The notes under the pieces: generated by a model
What the model was told of the DNA's origin: nothing
The model's database searches: none
What the model saw: only the letters and a program-made list of their open reading frames with translations
Position numbers and translations under genes: made by a program
Shown here: in pieces, positions 45,102-54,254 of the stretch
How the letters are laid out: each line of letters opens with the position of its first letter
How positions within the stretch are numbered: position 1 is the stretch's first letter
NCBI RefSeq assembly: GCF_000974425.1
Contig: NZ_CP010429.1
Location: 682,001 to 746,000 of the forward strand
Direction: 5' to 3'
Source of the DNA: Spirosoma radiotolerans
Lineage (GTDB): Bacteria; Bacteroidota; Bacteroidia; Cytophagales; Spirosomataceae
Length of the DNA stretch: 64,000 bases

Positions 45102-46691
45102 ATGATATCCAAAATAAAATATACTTATAAATTTTTTGCGTTTACTGCTGGATTTGTTGGCCGTTTTGGCTTATTATTTTTTCTGTGCGGTGTCTGGGCT
45201 TTGTCGGGGTCACCAATCAGAACGAAGCCTTCTGCAAAAGCTATAGGAACCAATTCTCTGCAAGCAGAGCCGCGCCCAAATATTGTCCTGATTGTGTCCG
45301 ACGATCACGGGCGTGAAGCGCTCGGTTGTTATGGTAGTTTAGGGGCCGAATCGCCAACGGTGCGGACGCCACACATTGACCAGTTGGCCGCTGATGGCAC
45401 TCGTTTCTCGAATGCGTTCTGCACAACCGCCAGTTGTAGCCCCAGCCGGTCTGTGCTGCTGACGGGCCTCCATAATCATGCCAATGGAATGTATGGGCTG
45501 GAGCATCAGGAACACCACTTCAGCTCGTTTGATACCGTGCGGTCGTTGCCCGTTCTACTCGAACAGGCGGGCTATCGCACCGCCCGAATTGGGAAATTAC
45601 ATGTGGCTCCCGAGCGGGTCTACCATTTTCAGCAGGTACTTAAAGCGGGGGGCGTTAATGATCCTGTGTCGATTGGCCGTAGTCCGGTAGAAATGGCCCG
45701 GCTGTGCTACCCTTTTCTGGATAAGAACTCCGCTCAGTCGGCCAACCCAAGCGTGGCCCAACCCTTTTTTCTTTATTTCGCTACTGATGATCCGCATCGG
45801 AGCAATGCGGTTGCCGCTGATGGTTCACCAATTTTCGATGGGTCCAAACCGAATCTGTTTGGCAATCGCCCCGGTGGGTATCCGCAGGTTGGCGACCATT
45901 TTTACCAGCCCCGTCAGGTTCGGGTGCCTCCCTACTTGCCCGATACAAAAGCCTGCCGGGCTGAACTGGCACAATATTATGAGTCGATCAGCCGCCTGGA
46001 TGCGGGCGTTGGCCGCCTGATCGACTACCTGAAAGACACAGGCCAGTATGACAACACGCTGATCGTTTACCTGTCCGACAATGGCGCTCCGTTCCCCGGC
46101 GCAAAAACAACTCTGTATGAGCCGGGTATGCGGTTGCCGTGTATTATAAAATTGCCTAAGCCGCAGAAGCCGGGTTTCGTACAGGATGCTATGATCTCCT
46201 GGGTCGACGTAACGCCAACGCTTCTCGACTTTGCCGGTGTCGGGACAAGCAGTCTGGGAAAACAGGGGCGGTCGTTCCGGAAAATTATCGAGCAGGAGAA
46301 CGTCTCGGGTTGGGATGAGGTCTATGCGTCTCATTCCCTGCATGAGATAACGATGTATTACCCCATGCGGGTCGTCCGCGAACGGCGGTATAAGCTGATT
46401 GTCAACCTGGCGCACCAGCTTCCATACCCAATGGCGCTGGATTTATACAACTCGTTTACGTGGCAGGATGCCCTGCGAACAAAGCGGAAACTGTTTGGCA
46501 AGCGAACCGTAGCCGCTTATTTGCATCGTCCGGCGGTTGAGTTATACGACCTTCAAACGGACCCCGACGAAGTGAAGAATCTGGCTGCTAACCCACGCTA
46601 TCAGAACGTATTGGTCCGATTGCAGGCCAAACTGAAGCACTTCCAGCAGCAAACCCGCGACCCTTGGCTATATAAAGAGACCCGTGAGTAA
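45102..46691 (+). CDS. Sulfatase (type I, heparan N-sulfatase-like)
   Basis: A 529-residue alkaline-phosphatase-fold sulfatase. N-terminal residues 1-40 hold a hydrophobic segment (signal peptide or anchor). Metal ligands are in NIVLIVSDDHG (D67, D68), the active-site CSPSR at 112-116 is the Cys-type formylglycine motif (C-x-P-x-R), and LSDNGAPFPGAKT and GKLHVAPE are further conserved sites. It resembles N-sulfoglucosamine sulfohydrolase in its PNIVLIVSDDHGREALGCYG start. The Cys would need a formylglycine-generating enzyme, not present in this window. It is divergent from the SGNH esterase; both act on substituted polysaccharides. Confidence 0.9.
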   Translation: MISKIKYTYKFFAFTAGFVGRFGLLFFLCGVWALSGSPIRTKPSAKAIGTNSLQAEPRPNIVLIVSDDHGREALGCYGSLGAESPTVRTPHIDQLAADGTRFSNAFCTTASCSPSRSVLLTGLHNHANGMYGLEHQEHHFSSFDTVRSLPVLLEQAGYRTARIGKLHVAPERVYHFQQVLKAGGVNDPVSIGRSPVEMARLCYPFLDKNSAQSANPSVAQPFFLYFATDDPHRSNAVAADGSPIFDGSKPNLFGNRPGGYPQVGDHFYQPRQVRVPPYLPDTKACRAELAQYYESISRLDAGVGRLIDYLKDTGQYDNTLIVYLSDNGAPFPGAKTTLYEPGMRLPCIIKLPKPQKPGFVQDAMISWVDVTPTLLDFAGVGTSSLGKQGRSFRKIIEQENVSGWDEVYASHSLHEITMYYPMRVVRERRYKLIVNLAHQLPYPMALDLYNSFTWQDALRTKRKLFGKRTVAAYLHRPAVELYDLQTDPDEVKNLAANPRYQNVLVRLQAKLKHFQQQTRDPWLYKETRE

Positions 46692-46742
46692 TGATGTGTT
46701 GGGATCAACAATCACTGAATGTACGGTAAGAGCTAAAAAGAG

Positions 46743-46815
46743 GTTAACCGCAGAGGCATAAAGGCCACAGCGAGAAACAACTGATCTCCGTGGCCTTTGT
46801 GCCTCTGCGGTTAAC
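46743..46815. repeat. Inverted repeat with TTAACCGCAGAGGC arms
   Basis: Twenty-six-bp arms with one mismatch (46743-46768 and 46790-46815; core AACCGCAGAGGC), 21-nt loop, between the convergent sulfatase and aspS genes. It can terminate both. Confidence 0.65.
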
Positions 46816-46818
46816 TCC

Positions 46819-48588
46819 TTATTTCGCTACGGTTGCGATTTTTAACTCATTCAGCTGTGCCTGCGAGATGGGAGAGGGCGAATCAATCATGACATCGCGA
46901 CCCGAGTTGTTTTTCGGGAAAGCAATAAAATCGCGAATCGAGTCCGCACCGCCGAAGAGCGAACAAAGCCGGTCGAAGCCGAAGGCAATTCCGCCATGGG
47001 GTGGTGCACCAAACTCGAAGGCATCCATCAGGAACCCGAACTGCGCTTTGGCTTCTTCGTCGGAGAAGCCCAGAATACTGAACATCCGTGCCTGCAGATC
47101 GCGGTTGAAAATCCGGATCGAGCCGCCACCTACTTCGGTTCCGTTAATGACCAGGTCATACGCATTGGCCCGAACAGCGCCCAAATCAGTATCCAGCAAG
47201 GGAATGTCTTCGGGCTTGGGTGAGGTGAACGGGTGGTGCATGGCAAACCAGCGTTGCTCTTCTTCGCCGTATTCCAGCAAGGGGAAATCAAGCACCCACA
47301 GGGTACTGAACACGTTTGGATCGCGGAGGCCCAGACGGCTCCCCATTTCCAGACGTAACTCGCTCAATTGTTTACGGGCTTTGGCTGCATCGCCCGATAG
47401 GATCAGCATCAGGTCGCCGGGCTTGGCGCCGAAATGAGCGGCCCAGCCTTTTAGGTCCGCTTCGGAATAAAACTTATCGACGGATGACTTTAATGTTCCA
47501 TCTTCATTGTAACGAACATAAATCAGGCCTTTGGCCCCAATTTGCGGGCGTTTGATCCAGTCGGTCAGTTCGTCGAGTTGTTTGCGGGTGTAGTGAGCGC
47601 AGCCGGGTACGTTGATGCCGACGACTAGTTCGGCCGAATCGAAGACGCCAAACCCTTTTCCCGATGTCATATCGACCGTATCGAAGGTGCCTTTGAGTTC
47701 CACGAACTCCATGCCAAACCGCGTGTCGGGTTTATCGGAACCATAAAACTTCATGGCATCGGCGTAGGTCATGCGGGGCACGGTGGCCATGTCGATACCC
47801 TTGACGGCTTTGAACAAGTGCCGGACCAGCCCTTCAAACATATTCAGGATATCTTCCTGCTCCACAAACGACATTTCGCAGTCGATCTGGGTAAACTCCG
47901 GCTGGCGGTCGGCGCGGAGGTCTTCGTCACGGAAGCACTTGACAATCTGGTAATACCGGTCAAAACCCGATACCATCAGCAACTGCTTAAACGTTTGGGG
48001 CGACTGGGGTAGGGCATAAAACTCGCCCGGATTCATCCGGCTAGGCACCACAAAATCCCGTGCGCCTTCGGGTGTCGATTTGATCAGAACCGGGGTTTCA
48101 ACTTCAATGAAGTTCTGCCCATCCATATACACCCGGGTTTGCTGGGCCATGCGGTGGCGCAGTTCCAGACTCCGCCGAACGGGATTCCGGCGTAAATCGA
48201 GGTATCGGTATTTCATCCGGAGGTCATCGCCCCCGTCGGTTTCATCTTCAATCAGAAAAGGCGGCAGCTTGGCGGGATTCAGCACCTCCAGCGACGTTAC
48301 TTTCAACTCAATATCACCCGTCGGGATGTTTGGGTTTTTGGATTTCCGTTCGATAACCGTCCCGGTCGCTTTCACGACAAATTCGCGGCCGAGCGAACGG
48401 GCCGTCGTGAATAATTCAGGCGCGGTTTGCCCGTCTTCGAGCAATAGTTGGGTGATGCCGTAGCGGTCACGGAGGTCAATCCATAAAACACCGCCTTTGT
48501 CGCGGATGGTCTGAACCCAGCCGCACAGGGTGGCTGTCGTGTTATCGTCGGTAAGGCGGAGTTCTCCGCAGGTGTGCGTCCGAAGCAT
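46819..48588 (-). CDS. aspS: Aspartyl-tRNA synthetase
   Basis: A 589-residue class II synthetase that charges tRNA-Asp. I start at 48588 ([12 protein letters not shown]) rather than at an ATG at 48663, since the upstream extension is coded by the inverted repeat. An OB-fold anticodon domain (about 1-105), class II motif 1 (FIEVETPVL, 160-168), motif 2 ([10 protein letters not shown], 219-228), a bacterial GAD insertion, and motif 3 ([15 protein letters not shown] and [12 protein letters not shown]) are all present. Length is typical of bacterial AspRS. It may be the discriminating or non-discriminating type; that cannot be told here. Confidence 0.97.
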   Translation of the reverse strand: MLRTHTCGELRLTDDNTTATLCGWVQTIRDKGGVLWIDLRDRYGITQLLLEDGQTAPELFTTARSLGREFVVKATGTVIERKSKNPNIPTGDIELKVTSLEVLNPAKLPPFLIEDETDGGDDLRMKYRYLDLRRNPVRRSLELRHRMAQQTRVYMDGQNFIEVETPVLIKSTPEGARDFVVPSRMNPGEFYALPQSPQTFKQLLMVSGFDRYYQIVKCFRDEDLRADRQPEFTQIDCEMSFVEQEDILNMFEGLVRHLFKAVKGIDMATVPRMTYADAMKFYGSDKPDTRFGMEFVELKGTFDTVDMTSGKGFGVFDSAELVVGINVPGCAHYTRKQLDELTDWIKRPQIGAKGLIYVRYNEDGTLKSSVDKFYSEADLKGWAAHFGAKPGDLMLILSGDAAKARKQLSELRLEMGSRLGLRDPNVFSTLWVLDFPLLEYGEEEQRWFAMHHPFTSPKPEDIPLLDTDLGAVRANAYDLVINGTEVGGGSIRIFNRDLQARMFSILGFSDEEAKAQFGFLMDAFEFGAPPHGGIAFGFDRLCSLFGGADSIRDFIAFPKNNSGRDVMIDSPSPISQAQLNELKIATVAK

Positions 48589-48593
48589 TAGGT

Positions 48594-48680
48594 AAAGAGC
48601 GAAAGAGTGAAAGAGTGAAAGAGTGAAGCGTGTCGACGGATGGAACTCCGTTCTTTCGTTCATTCACTCTTTCGCTCTTT
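48594..48680. repeat. Inverted repeat abutting the aspS start
   Basis: Eighteen-bp perfect arms (AAAGAGCGAAAGAGTGAA at 48594-48611 and complement at 48663-48680). The left arm is extended by GAAAGAGT tandem units. On the minus strand it ends 5 nt before the aspS ATG. Confidence 0.6.
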
Positions 48681-48724
48681 GAATTCTGCCGCAAAGGTAC
48701 AGACTTCGACCGCACCGGGCAAGG

Positions 48725-50194
48725 CTATTTCCGGTAATCCAGGGCTGGTTTTCTATCGCCGAGCAGCGCTTCGTATTTAAAGTTGGCTCCGCGCTTCTGC
48801 AGCCACTCGGCACGGGCTTTCTCGATGAGGGCCGGAGACTTGTATAAATCCAGGGCGGTAAGGGCTAACGTTTTGGCCGCTACGATCATGCCTTTCTGAC
48901 CAATGCTCATGCCGCTGGCCGCTGTCGATTGCCAGCTATGGGCCGATGAGCCCGGCACCCAGGTCGCCGTTTGTAGCCCAACCGTTGGGACGGTCCAGCT
49001 CACGTCGCCCACGTCGGTAGAGCCGCCACTGGTCGCACTTTCGGAGGCATCGCGGAAATCTTTGACCAGGGCTGCGTTCGTTACGGGTACTTTTTGCTCG
49101 CCAAAGGTCTCGCTGATCTTCTCGGCAAAGGCAGTTTCTTCCGGGGTGTAGGTGACACCACCCACCGTTTTCAGATTCTGGTGCATCACTTCGGCCAGTG
49201 TCACGTTGGGCAGTAGGTTAAATACGCCCCCAAGAACTTCCCACTCTACTTTGGTGCCGGTTCCTTTGGCCGCTCCTTCGGCTGCGTTCTCAATTCGTTT
49301 CCAGACACTTTGCAGGATGTCCCGGTCTTTATGGCGAGCGTAGTAATAGACCTCCGCGAAAGCCGGGACCACGTTCGGCGCGTCGCCCCCTTTCGTAATG
49401 ACGTAGTGAATGCGGGTATCCTGCGGGATGTGTTCGCGCATCATGTTCACCATGTAATCCATGGCTTCAACGCCATCCAGCGCCGACCGGCCCCGCTCGG
49501 GCGAAGCAGCCGCGTGGGCGGCAATACCCCGAAAACGAAACTTAGCGTTCTTGTTCGCCAGCGACGTGCCCGCATCAGCGGCATTCTGCGAGCCGGGATG
49601 CCAGTGTAAAACGACGTCGACATCGTTGAACAAGCCCTCCCGGACCATGTATACTTTTCCGGCGCCACCTTCTTCGGCCGGACAGCCATAAATCTTGATT
49701 GTTCCCGAATGACCCGATGACTTAAGCCAGTTTTTAACTTCTACGGCCGCTGCCATCGAAGCCGTCCCGAACAGGTTATGGCCACAGCCGTGTCCACCGC
49801 GTTGTCCCTGTATAGGCGTGAAATCGGGTTTGGCCTCCGTCGCGAGTCCGGGCAGGGCGTCGTATTCGCCCAGGATACCAATGACGGGTTTACCGGAACC
49901 GTATGTAGCTACAAAAGCTGTTGGAATACCTGCTACGCCCGTTTTGACGTCAAAGCCTTCTTTAACCAGCTGGTCTTCAAGAAGTTTGGAGCTCTTCTCC
50001 TCCATATAACCCAGTTCAGCGAAGTCCCAGATTTGCTTCGAGATACCGGCAAATTCGGGCGACCGTTTGTCCAGATCGGCCAGGATCGCCTGCTTGTCTT
50101 TGTCGACGGTAGCGGTCGCTGCTTTTTTGGGCTTGGATTGGGCAAAGGCCAGCATGGGCAGCAACAGGGCTACGGTAAGAAGTTGTGTTCTCAT
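48725..50194 (-). CDS. Exported M20-family amidohydrolase
   Basis: A 489-residue metal-dependent amidohydrolase with a signal peptide (about 1-19, AQ). The metal-binding GGHGCGHN (about 138) and GCPAEEGGAGK motifs, the Asp-rich GEYDALPG loop and a lid domain with HAAASPERGRSALDG (about 225) place it in the AbgB/hippurate hydrolase branch of M20, which cleaves N-acyl amino acids or aminobenzoyl-glutamate; the exact amide is unknown. Export suggests peptide or amide scavenging in the periplasm. It sits alone between aspS and the glycan cluster. Confidence 0.88.
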   Translation of the reverse strand: MRTQLLTVALLLPMLAFAQSKPKKAATATVDKDKQAILADLDKRSPEFAGISKQIWDFAELGYMEEKSSKLLEDQLVKEGFDVKTGVAGIPTAFVATYGSGKPVIGILGEYDALPGLATEAKPDFTPIQGQRGGHGCGHNLFGTASMAAAVEVKNWLKSSGHSGTIKIYGCPAEEGGAGKVYMVREGLFNDVDVVLHWHPGSQNAADAGTSLANKNAKFRFRGIAAHAAASPERGRSALDGVEAMDYMVNMMREHIPQDTRIHYVITKGGDAPNVVPAFAEVYYYARHKDRDILQSVWKRIENAAEGAAKGTGTKVEWEVLGGVFNLLPNVTLAEVMHQNLKTVGGVTYTPEETAFAEKISETFGEQKVPVTNAALVKDFRDASESATSGGSTDVGDVSWTVPTVGLQTATWVPGSSAHSWQSTAASGMSIGQKGMIVAAKTLALTALDLYKSPALIEKARAEWLQKRGANFKYEALLGDRKPALDYRK

Positions 50195-50337
50195 GAAATT
50201 AGTTGTATTCGGACAATAGAGATTAATGGTCCATAAAATTAGGATAAAAAGGTCAGCGCGTCAATTTGATAATGAGATTGTTGGTAGAGCCCAAATAAAA
50301 AATGGTTTCATGTTATATTGGCTCCGGAATAGGATAT

Positions 50338-50415
50338 GCACAGAGATGCAGAGAGGGTAAAAAGATTCTTGGAGATTTAATGATTTTTTCTCCGTGCATC
50401 TCTGGGTTACGACCT
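50338..50415. repeat. Imperfect inverted repeat with GCAGAGATGCA-like arms
   Basis: CAGAGATGCAGAGAG (50341-50355) pairs imperfectly with the region CTCCGTGCATCTCTG around 50390-50404, giving a stem with a bulge, in the gap between the M20 start and the end of the GT9 gene. Confidence 0.45.
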
Positions 50416-50417
50416 TT

Positions 50418-51431
50418 TTAGTTTGTCAGTAACGTTAGGGCTTCGGCTATTACTGACTGAGGCCCCTGGGCATCTTCTTCCCGGATAATCCGGTGGCGAC
50501 TGGTGTCGAGTGGCCCCCATTCGGCCGGGCTGGCGGAGGTAAACAGAATAACACTCGGTGTGTGACAGGCGGTTGCCAGGTGAGCAACGCCGGTGTCATT
50601 GCTAACCAGCAGGGCCGAAAAATGCAGGACTGCGCCTAACGTGTTGAGGTTGGTTTGGCCGGCTAAGGAGAGAACCGGGTGGGTCATATGCTCCCGAACA
50701 TCGTCATGGATGGGGCTCTCGGCGGTCGTTCCCGTCAGAATAATGGTGTACCCTTTTTGGGCGAGCGCATCCCCAACTTCGGCAAAGCGATGAGCGGGCC
50801 AGCGTCTACCCGATATACCGCCGGGGTGCAGGCAAACGTATTGACCGGGTGTAACTTGTACATCAGTAAGCAGGGTGAGGACCTGTTTTTTTGCCGCGTC
50901 TCCCGGTTCAAATTCCAGGGCATACCCTTGTGAGGGAATACCCAAAAACGTCATGAAACCGACATGCCGATGCACTTCGTGGCTGTTGATGGGATAGGGT
51001 TGAAACAGGCCAGAGTGGGCTGCCCACGCTTCCGACGGTACATCGGCCGGATAATAACCCGCCGTGACGTTGGCATTGATAAGGCTTACCATCGCATTGA
51101 CCAAGGTTCCGTTGCCCTGCATTTGCAGCATCACATCCCACTGACGGGCCTGCATCTGTTGTAAAAAGTCTACCGTCCGAACGGGATCGACGGGTTGTTC
51201 GGGCAAACCCGGCCAACCGGGAAACAGAATAAACTCATCAAGGTATTGCGGATAACCAGCCACAAATTCAGCCGCCCAGGGTAAACTGATCAACGCGATA
51301 TGGGCTTCGGGAAAGGCGGCTCGTAGTGCTCTGAACGCGGGTATGACACATAATAAATCGCCGAGCTTGATGGCTCGGAAAATAGCTATTTTTTTAGGTG
51401 TATACCCTAGCGCGCTGGTCAGTTTATCCAT
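50418..51431 (-). CDS. Glycosyltransferase family 9 (heptosyltransferase-like)
   Basis: A 337-residue GT-B glycosyltransferase of family 9, whose members transfer heptose from ADP-heptose to LPS inner core. Diagnostic parts are IAIFRAIKLGDLLCVIPAF (about 15-33), LHPGGISGRRWPAHRFAEV (nucleotide-sugar loop) and SNDTGVAHLATACHTPSVIL. It is the last gene of the glycan cluster, 36 bp after the GT2 gene. The acceptor and sugar are not fixed by the sequence. Confidence 0.88.
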   Translation of the reverse strand: MDKLTSALGYTPKKIAIFRAIKLGDLLCVIPAFRALRAAFPEAHIALISLPWAAEFVAGYPQYLDEFILFPGWPGLPEQPVDPVRTVDFLQQMQARQWDVMLQMQGNGTLVNAMVSLINANVTAGYYPADVPSEAWAAHSGLFQPYPINSHEVHRHVGFMTFLGIPSQGYALEFEPGDAAKKQVLTLLTDVQVTPGQYVCLHPGGISGRRWPAHRFAEVGDALAQKGYTIILTGTTAESPIHDDVREHMTHPVLSLAGQTNLNTLGAVLHFSALLVSNDTGVAHLATACHTPSVILFTSASPAEWGPLDTSRHRIIREEDAQGPQSVIAEALTLLTN

Positions 51432-51467
51432 GTTGGTGAGTCGGTGGCGTGTTGGTAATCAAAGGTT

Positions 51468-52445
51468 TTACAAGTACCAGACCCGATACGAAAAGGCCCC
51501 GTATAGCCGCCAGTAAACCGACAGAAATGGGGTCATCAGGCTGGTTAAAAGAGCTGGTTTTACGGTTGCCCAGTTCAGTCGCTGGTCGGCTAACCGCTCA
51601 CTCATCAAGGCCAGCGTGAGCAGCAGCCAAAGATAAAAACAAGCGATAGTCAGCGGGCTGTTATCCGTAACCAGGGCCAGCAGCCCAATGAAGAAAGCCA
51701 GTACCGTGGCATAATACCGCACCACCAGCCATTTGTAAGCCGGAATTCGCTCTCTGAACAAAGCCGGATGCTTCTTGTAAAGAAGAGCATCGTAGCGGTT
51801 CTTCCGTTCGTCGCGGAGGGTGGCATACCAGGGCGCCTGCCGAAGCGGGTGGACAATAACGGCTTCGGGGCAGACTAGTATCGGGATGCGGGCCTGCAAA
51901 ATTTTGAAGTGCAGATCACTGTCTTCGCGCCAGGCAATGTCAAACCGCTCATCGAAACCATCCACCTGCTCCAGCACCGACCGGCGGCAAAATAGGTTCG
52001 CTGTTACGAATTCGGCGGTTTCGAGTAGAGCCGTTGTTTTGTCATGATGGGTAGGCTGTTCGGGCATCGGCATGCGCACGCGCCCGGTGATGACCTGCGC
52101 CCCCCGACTAAACTGGGCCATTGCCGTACTAAGCCAACCGGGTTGCGGCAGGCAGTCATCGTCGGTGAAGGCGATGTAAGGCGTACGGGCCGACCGCCAC
52201 CCGGCGTTTCGGGCGGCAGCCGGTCCCCGACGCTGTGTCTGACCAAGATACCGGATCGAAAGGCCTGTTTGCCGAGCTACATCCTGGCTTGCCTGGGCCA
52301 CCGCTGGTTCATTGCCATCGTCGACCACGAGCACCTCAAACTGATCGGTTGGCAGTTGCTGGTTGGCAAGGGCTTCCAGGCAGTTTCGCAACAGGGCGGG
52401 TCGCTGGTAGGTAGGAATGACCACGGTGACTACCGGTTTTTCCAT
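51468..52445 (-). CDS. Glycosyltransferase family 2 with membrane anchor
   Basis: A 325-residue GT-A transferase. The N-terminal VTVVIPTYQRPALLRNCLEA, the DDG loop (VLVVDDGNEP), the DxD-like FTDDDCLPQPGW and the acceptor-side WREDSDLHFKILQ define family 2. Two hydrophobic segments near 245-285 anchor the C-terminus in the inner membrane. It follows the carbamoyltransferase by 3 bp and is in turn followed by a GT9, so it belongs to the same operon and probably adds one sugar of the glycan. Confidence 0.88.
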   Translation of the reverse strand: MEKPVVTVVIPTYQRPALLRNCLEALANQQLPTDQFEVLVVDDGNEPAVAQASQDVARQTGLSIRYLGQTQRRGPAAARNAGWRSARTPYIAFTDDDCLPQPGWLSTAMAQFSRGAQVITGRVRMPMPEQPTHHDKTTALLETAEFVTANLFCRRSVLEQVDGFDERFDIAWREDSDLHFKILQARIPILVCPEAVIVHPLRQAPWYATLRDERKNRYDALLYKKHPALFRERIPAYKWLVVRYYATVLAFFIGLLALVTDNSPLTIACFYLWLLLTLALMSERLADQRLNWATVKPALLTSLMTPFLSVYWRLYGAFSYRVWYL

Positions 52446-52448
52446 CGT

Positions 52449-54242
52449 TTACTGGGCGTCAGCGGTGATGCTTTCCGGCTGGGTTAATGTATTGTATGCT
52501 TCTTTAGGGCCATCGCTGTTTTTCTCCAGCATAAACGAGCCGATCACCAGCGCATCAAGGGGCGATGTCCAGAACGATTCAACTGCATCGCGGGGCGTAC
52601 AGACAACCGGTTCGCCCCGTGTGTTGAAGGAGGTATTTACCAGAACCGGTACACCCGTTTGTTCGGCAAAGGCTTTGATCAGGTCATAATACGGCTTGTT
52701 CTGCTGTTCATTCACCGTCTGAATCCGGGCGGTTCCATCGGTATGGGTAACGGCCGGGATCGTACTGACCATGTTGGGGCGCACATCGTTGACGAACAGC
52801 ATAAACGGCGACTGGCGGGCGTTGATAAAATACGTATCGGCGGCTTCTTCCAGCACGGCCGGGGCAACGGGCCGGAAATCCTCCCGGTCTTTCAGATCGT
52901 TCAACCGGGCCTGCATCTCGGCTGGGAATGGAGGGGCCAGGATAGACCGGGCACCCAGAGCGCGCGGACCAAACTCCATGCCCTGCTGAAACCAGCCAAT
53001 AATATGCCCCGACGCCAGGTAGGCCGCTACTTCCTGCGACACGTCGGTCAGGCGACGATAGGGGAGCTTCGACCAGCGCAGGAACGCTTCGATATCGTCG
53101 TCGCTGAACTGCGGACCAAGATAGGCGTGGTGCATCTGGTAGCGCCGTTCGTTGCGATCACCGGCCTGGCGTTGCTGGGCGTCTATCCACATGGCGGCTC
53201 CCAACGCCGTACCGGCATCACCGGCGGCTGGCTGAACCCAGATGTTTTTAAACGGTCCTCTGTCGCGGAGCCGGGCATTCATGACGCAATTGAGCGCCAC
53301 GCCACCCGCCAGACAAACCGAATCGACCTGCGTTTTGTCGTGGAGCCACGTGAGCAGGTTAAGCACGGTTTCTTCCAGAACGGCCTGTACCGAATGGGCC
53401 AGATCGAAATGACGCTGCTCCAGCGGGCCACCTCGCTGGCGGGCCGGGCCGAAGGTTTCTTCCAGCCGCAGAGGTGCAATTGTATATTGGCCCCCTGCTC
53501 CAGCCTGAATCAGCTGACGGAACTGATCGACATAAACGGGCTGCCCATATGACGCCACGGCCATGACCTTATATTCATCAGACGAGTGCAGAAAGCCCAG
53601 ATAAGTGGTTAGTTGTTCGTAAAGCAGACCTAGCGAATGCGGTAATTTCACCTCATCCAGCAGGCTCATCTGGTTGCCTTCGCCCAACCAATAGCTGGTG
53701 GTGGCCACTTCGCCCCGGCCATCGAGCACCAGAACGGCCGCCCGTTCGTAGGGGCTGGGCAGAAATGCGCTGGCTGCGTGGGCGAGGTGGTGATTCACAA
53801 AATGCCACTGATAAGGCCCTTGGGCCGTAGCACCCCTAAACCGGTCGGCCAGGTGCAGCGGAACGCCATCGACCAGATGGCCGGGCGCGTTGAGAATGGA
53901 CGATAAGAAAAGCCCGTCGTATGGATTCTGCCAGCCATTCAGCGAGGAAACACCCGGCCGAAGCGGAATCTCGACGGTATTTTTATCCTGATGATCGCCG
54001 ATGACCAGGCCTGGGTCGAAGGAGTACGCAATATGATCGACATCCGTCAGGCTGATACCGGCTGTCTTCAGGCAGAAGTCGATGGCGTTGTACGGAAGTT
54101 CGTAGGTTGAAAAGGGAATGGGCCGTTTGCCGTGTTTGATGTGCGTAAAGCGCTCCTCTTCGGCGGCTGCCAGTACGATACCATCTTTGACAAGGGTGGC
54201 GGCTGGATCATGGAAAGCCGCGTTGATTCCTAACGTGTACAT
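52449..54242 (-). CDS. NodU/CmcH-family carbamoyltransferase
   Basis: A 597-residue ATP- and carbamoyl-phosphate-dependent O-carbamoyltransferase. The N-terminal Kae1-like domain has GINAAFHDPAATLV (5-18), FVNHHLAHAASAF (148-160, metal-binding His) and the phosphate loop VLDGRGEVA; the YrdC-like C-terminal part has GPRALGARSIL and VNTSFNTRGEPVV. Relatives carbamoylate Nod factors, antibiotics and polysaccharide sugars. Inside a glycan cluster, a carbamoylated sugar residue is the expected product. It lies 12 bp after the upstream GT9 and 3 bp before the GT2. Confidence 0.92.
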   Translation of the reverse strand: MYTLGINAAFHDPAATLVKDGIVLAAAEEERFTHIKHGKRPIPFSTYELPYNAIDFCLKTAGISLTDVDHIAYSFDPGLVIGDHQDKNTVEIPLRPGVSSLNGWQNPYDGLFLSSILNAPGHLVDGVPLHLADRFRGATAQGPYQWHFVNHHLAHAASAFLPSPYERAAVLVLDGRGEVATTSYWLGEGNQMSLLDEVKLPHSLGLLYEQLTTYLGFLHSSDEYKVMAVASYGQPVYVDQFRQLIQAGAGGQYTIAPLRLEETFGPARQRGGPLEQRHFDLAHSVQAVLEETVLNLLTWLHDKTQVDSVCLAGGVALNCVMNARLRDRGPFKNIWVQPAAGDAGTALGAAMWIDAQQRQAGDRNERRYQMHHAYLGPQFSDDDIEAFLRWSKLPYRRLTDVSQEVAAYLASGHIIGWFQQGMEFGPRALGARSILAPPFPAEMQARLNDLKDREDFRPVAPAVLEEAADTYFINARQSPFMLFVNDVRPNMVSTIPAVTHTDGTARIQTVNEQQNKPYYDLIKAFAEQTGVPVLVNTSFNTRGEPVVCTPRDAVESFWTSPLDALVIGSFMLEKNSDGPKEAYNTLTQPESITADAQ

Positions 54243-54254
54243 AGGTTGTGTGTT

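Noticed and set aside
48589..48663. N-terminal extension of AspRS
   Set aside because: The extra residues come from the inverted repeat and have no similarity to AspRS; the family start is [10 protein letters not shown].
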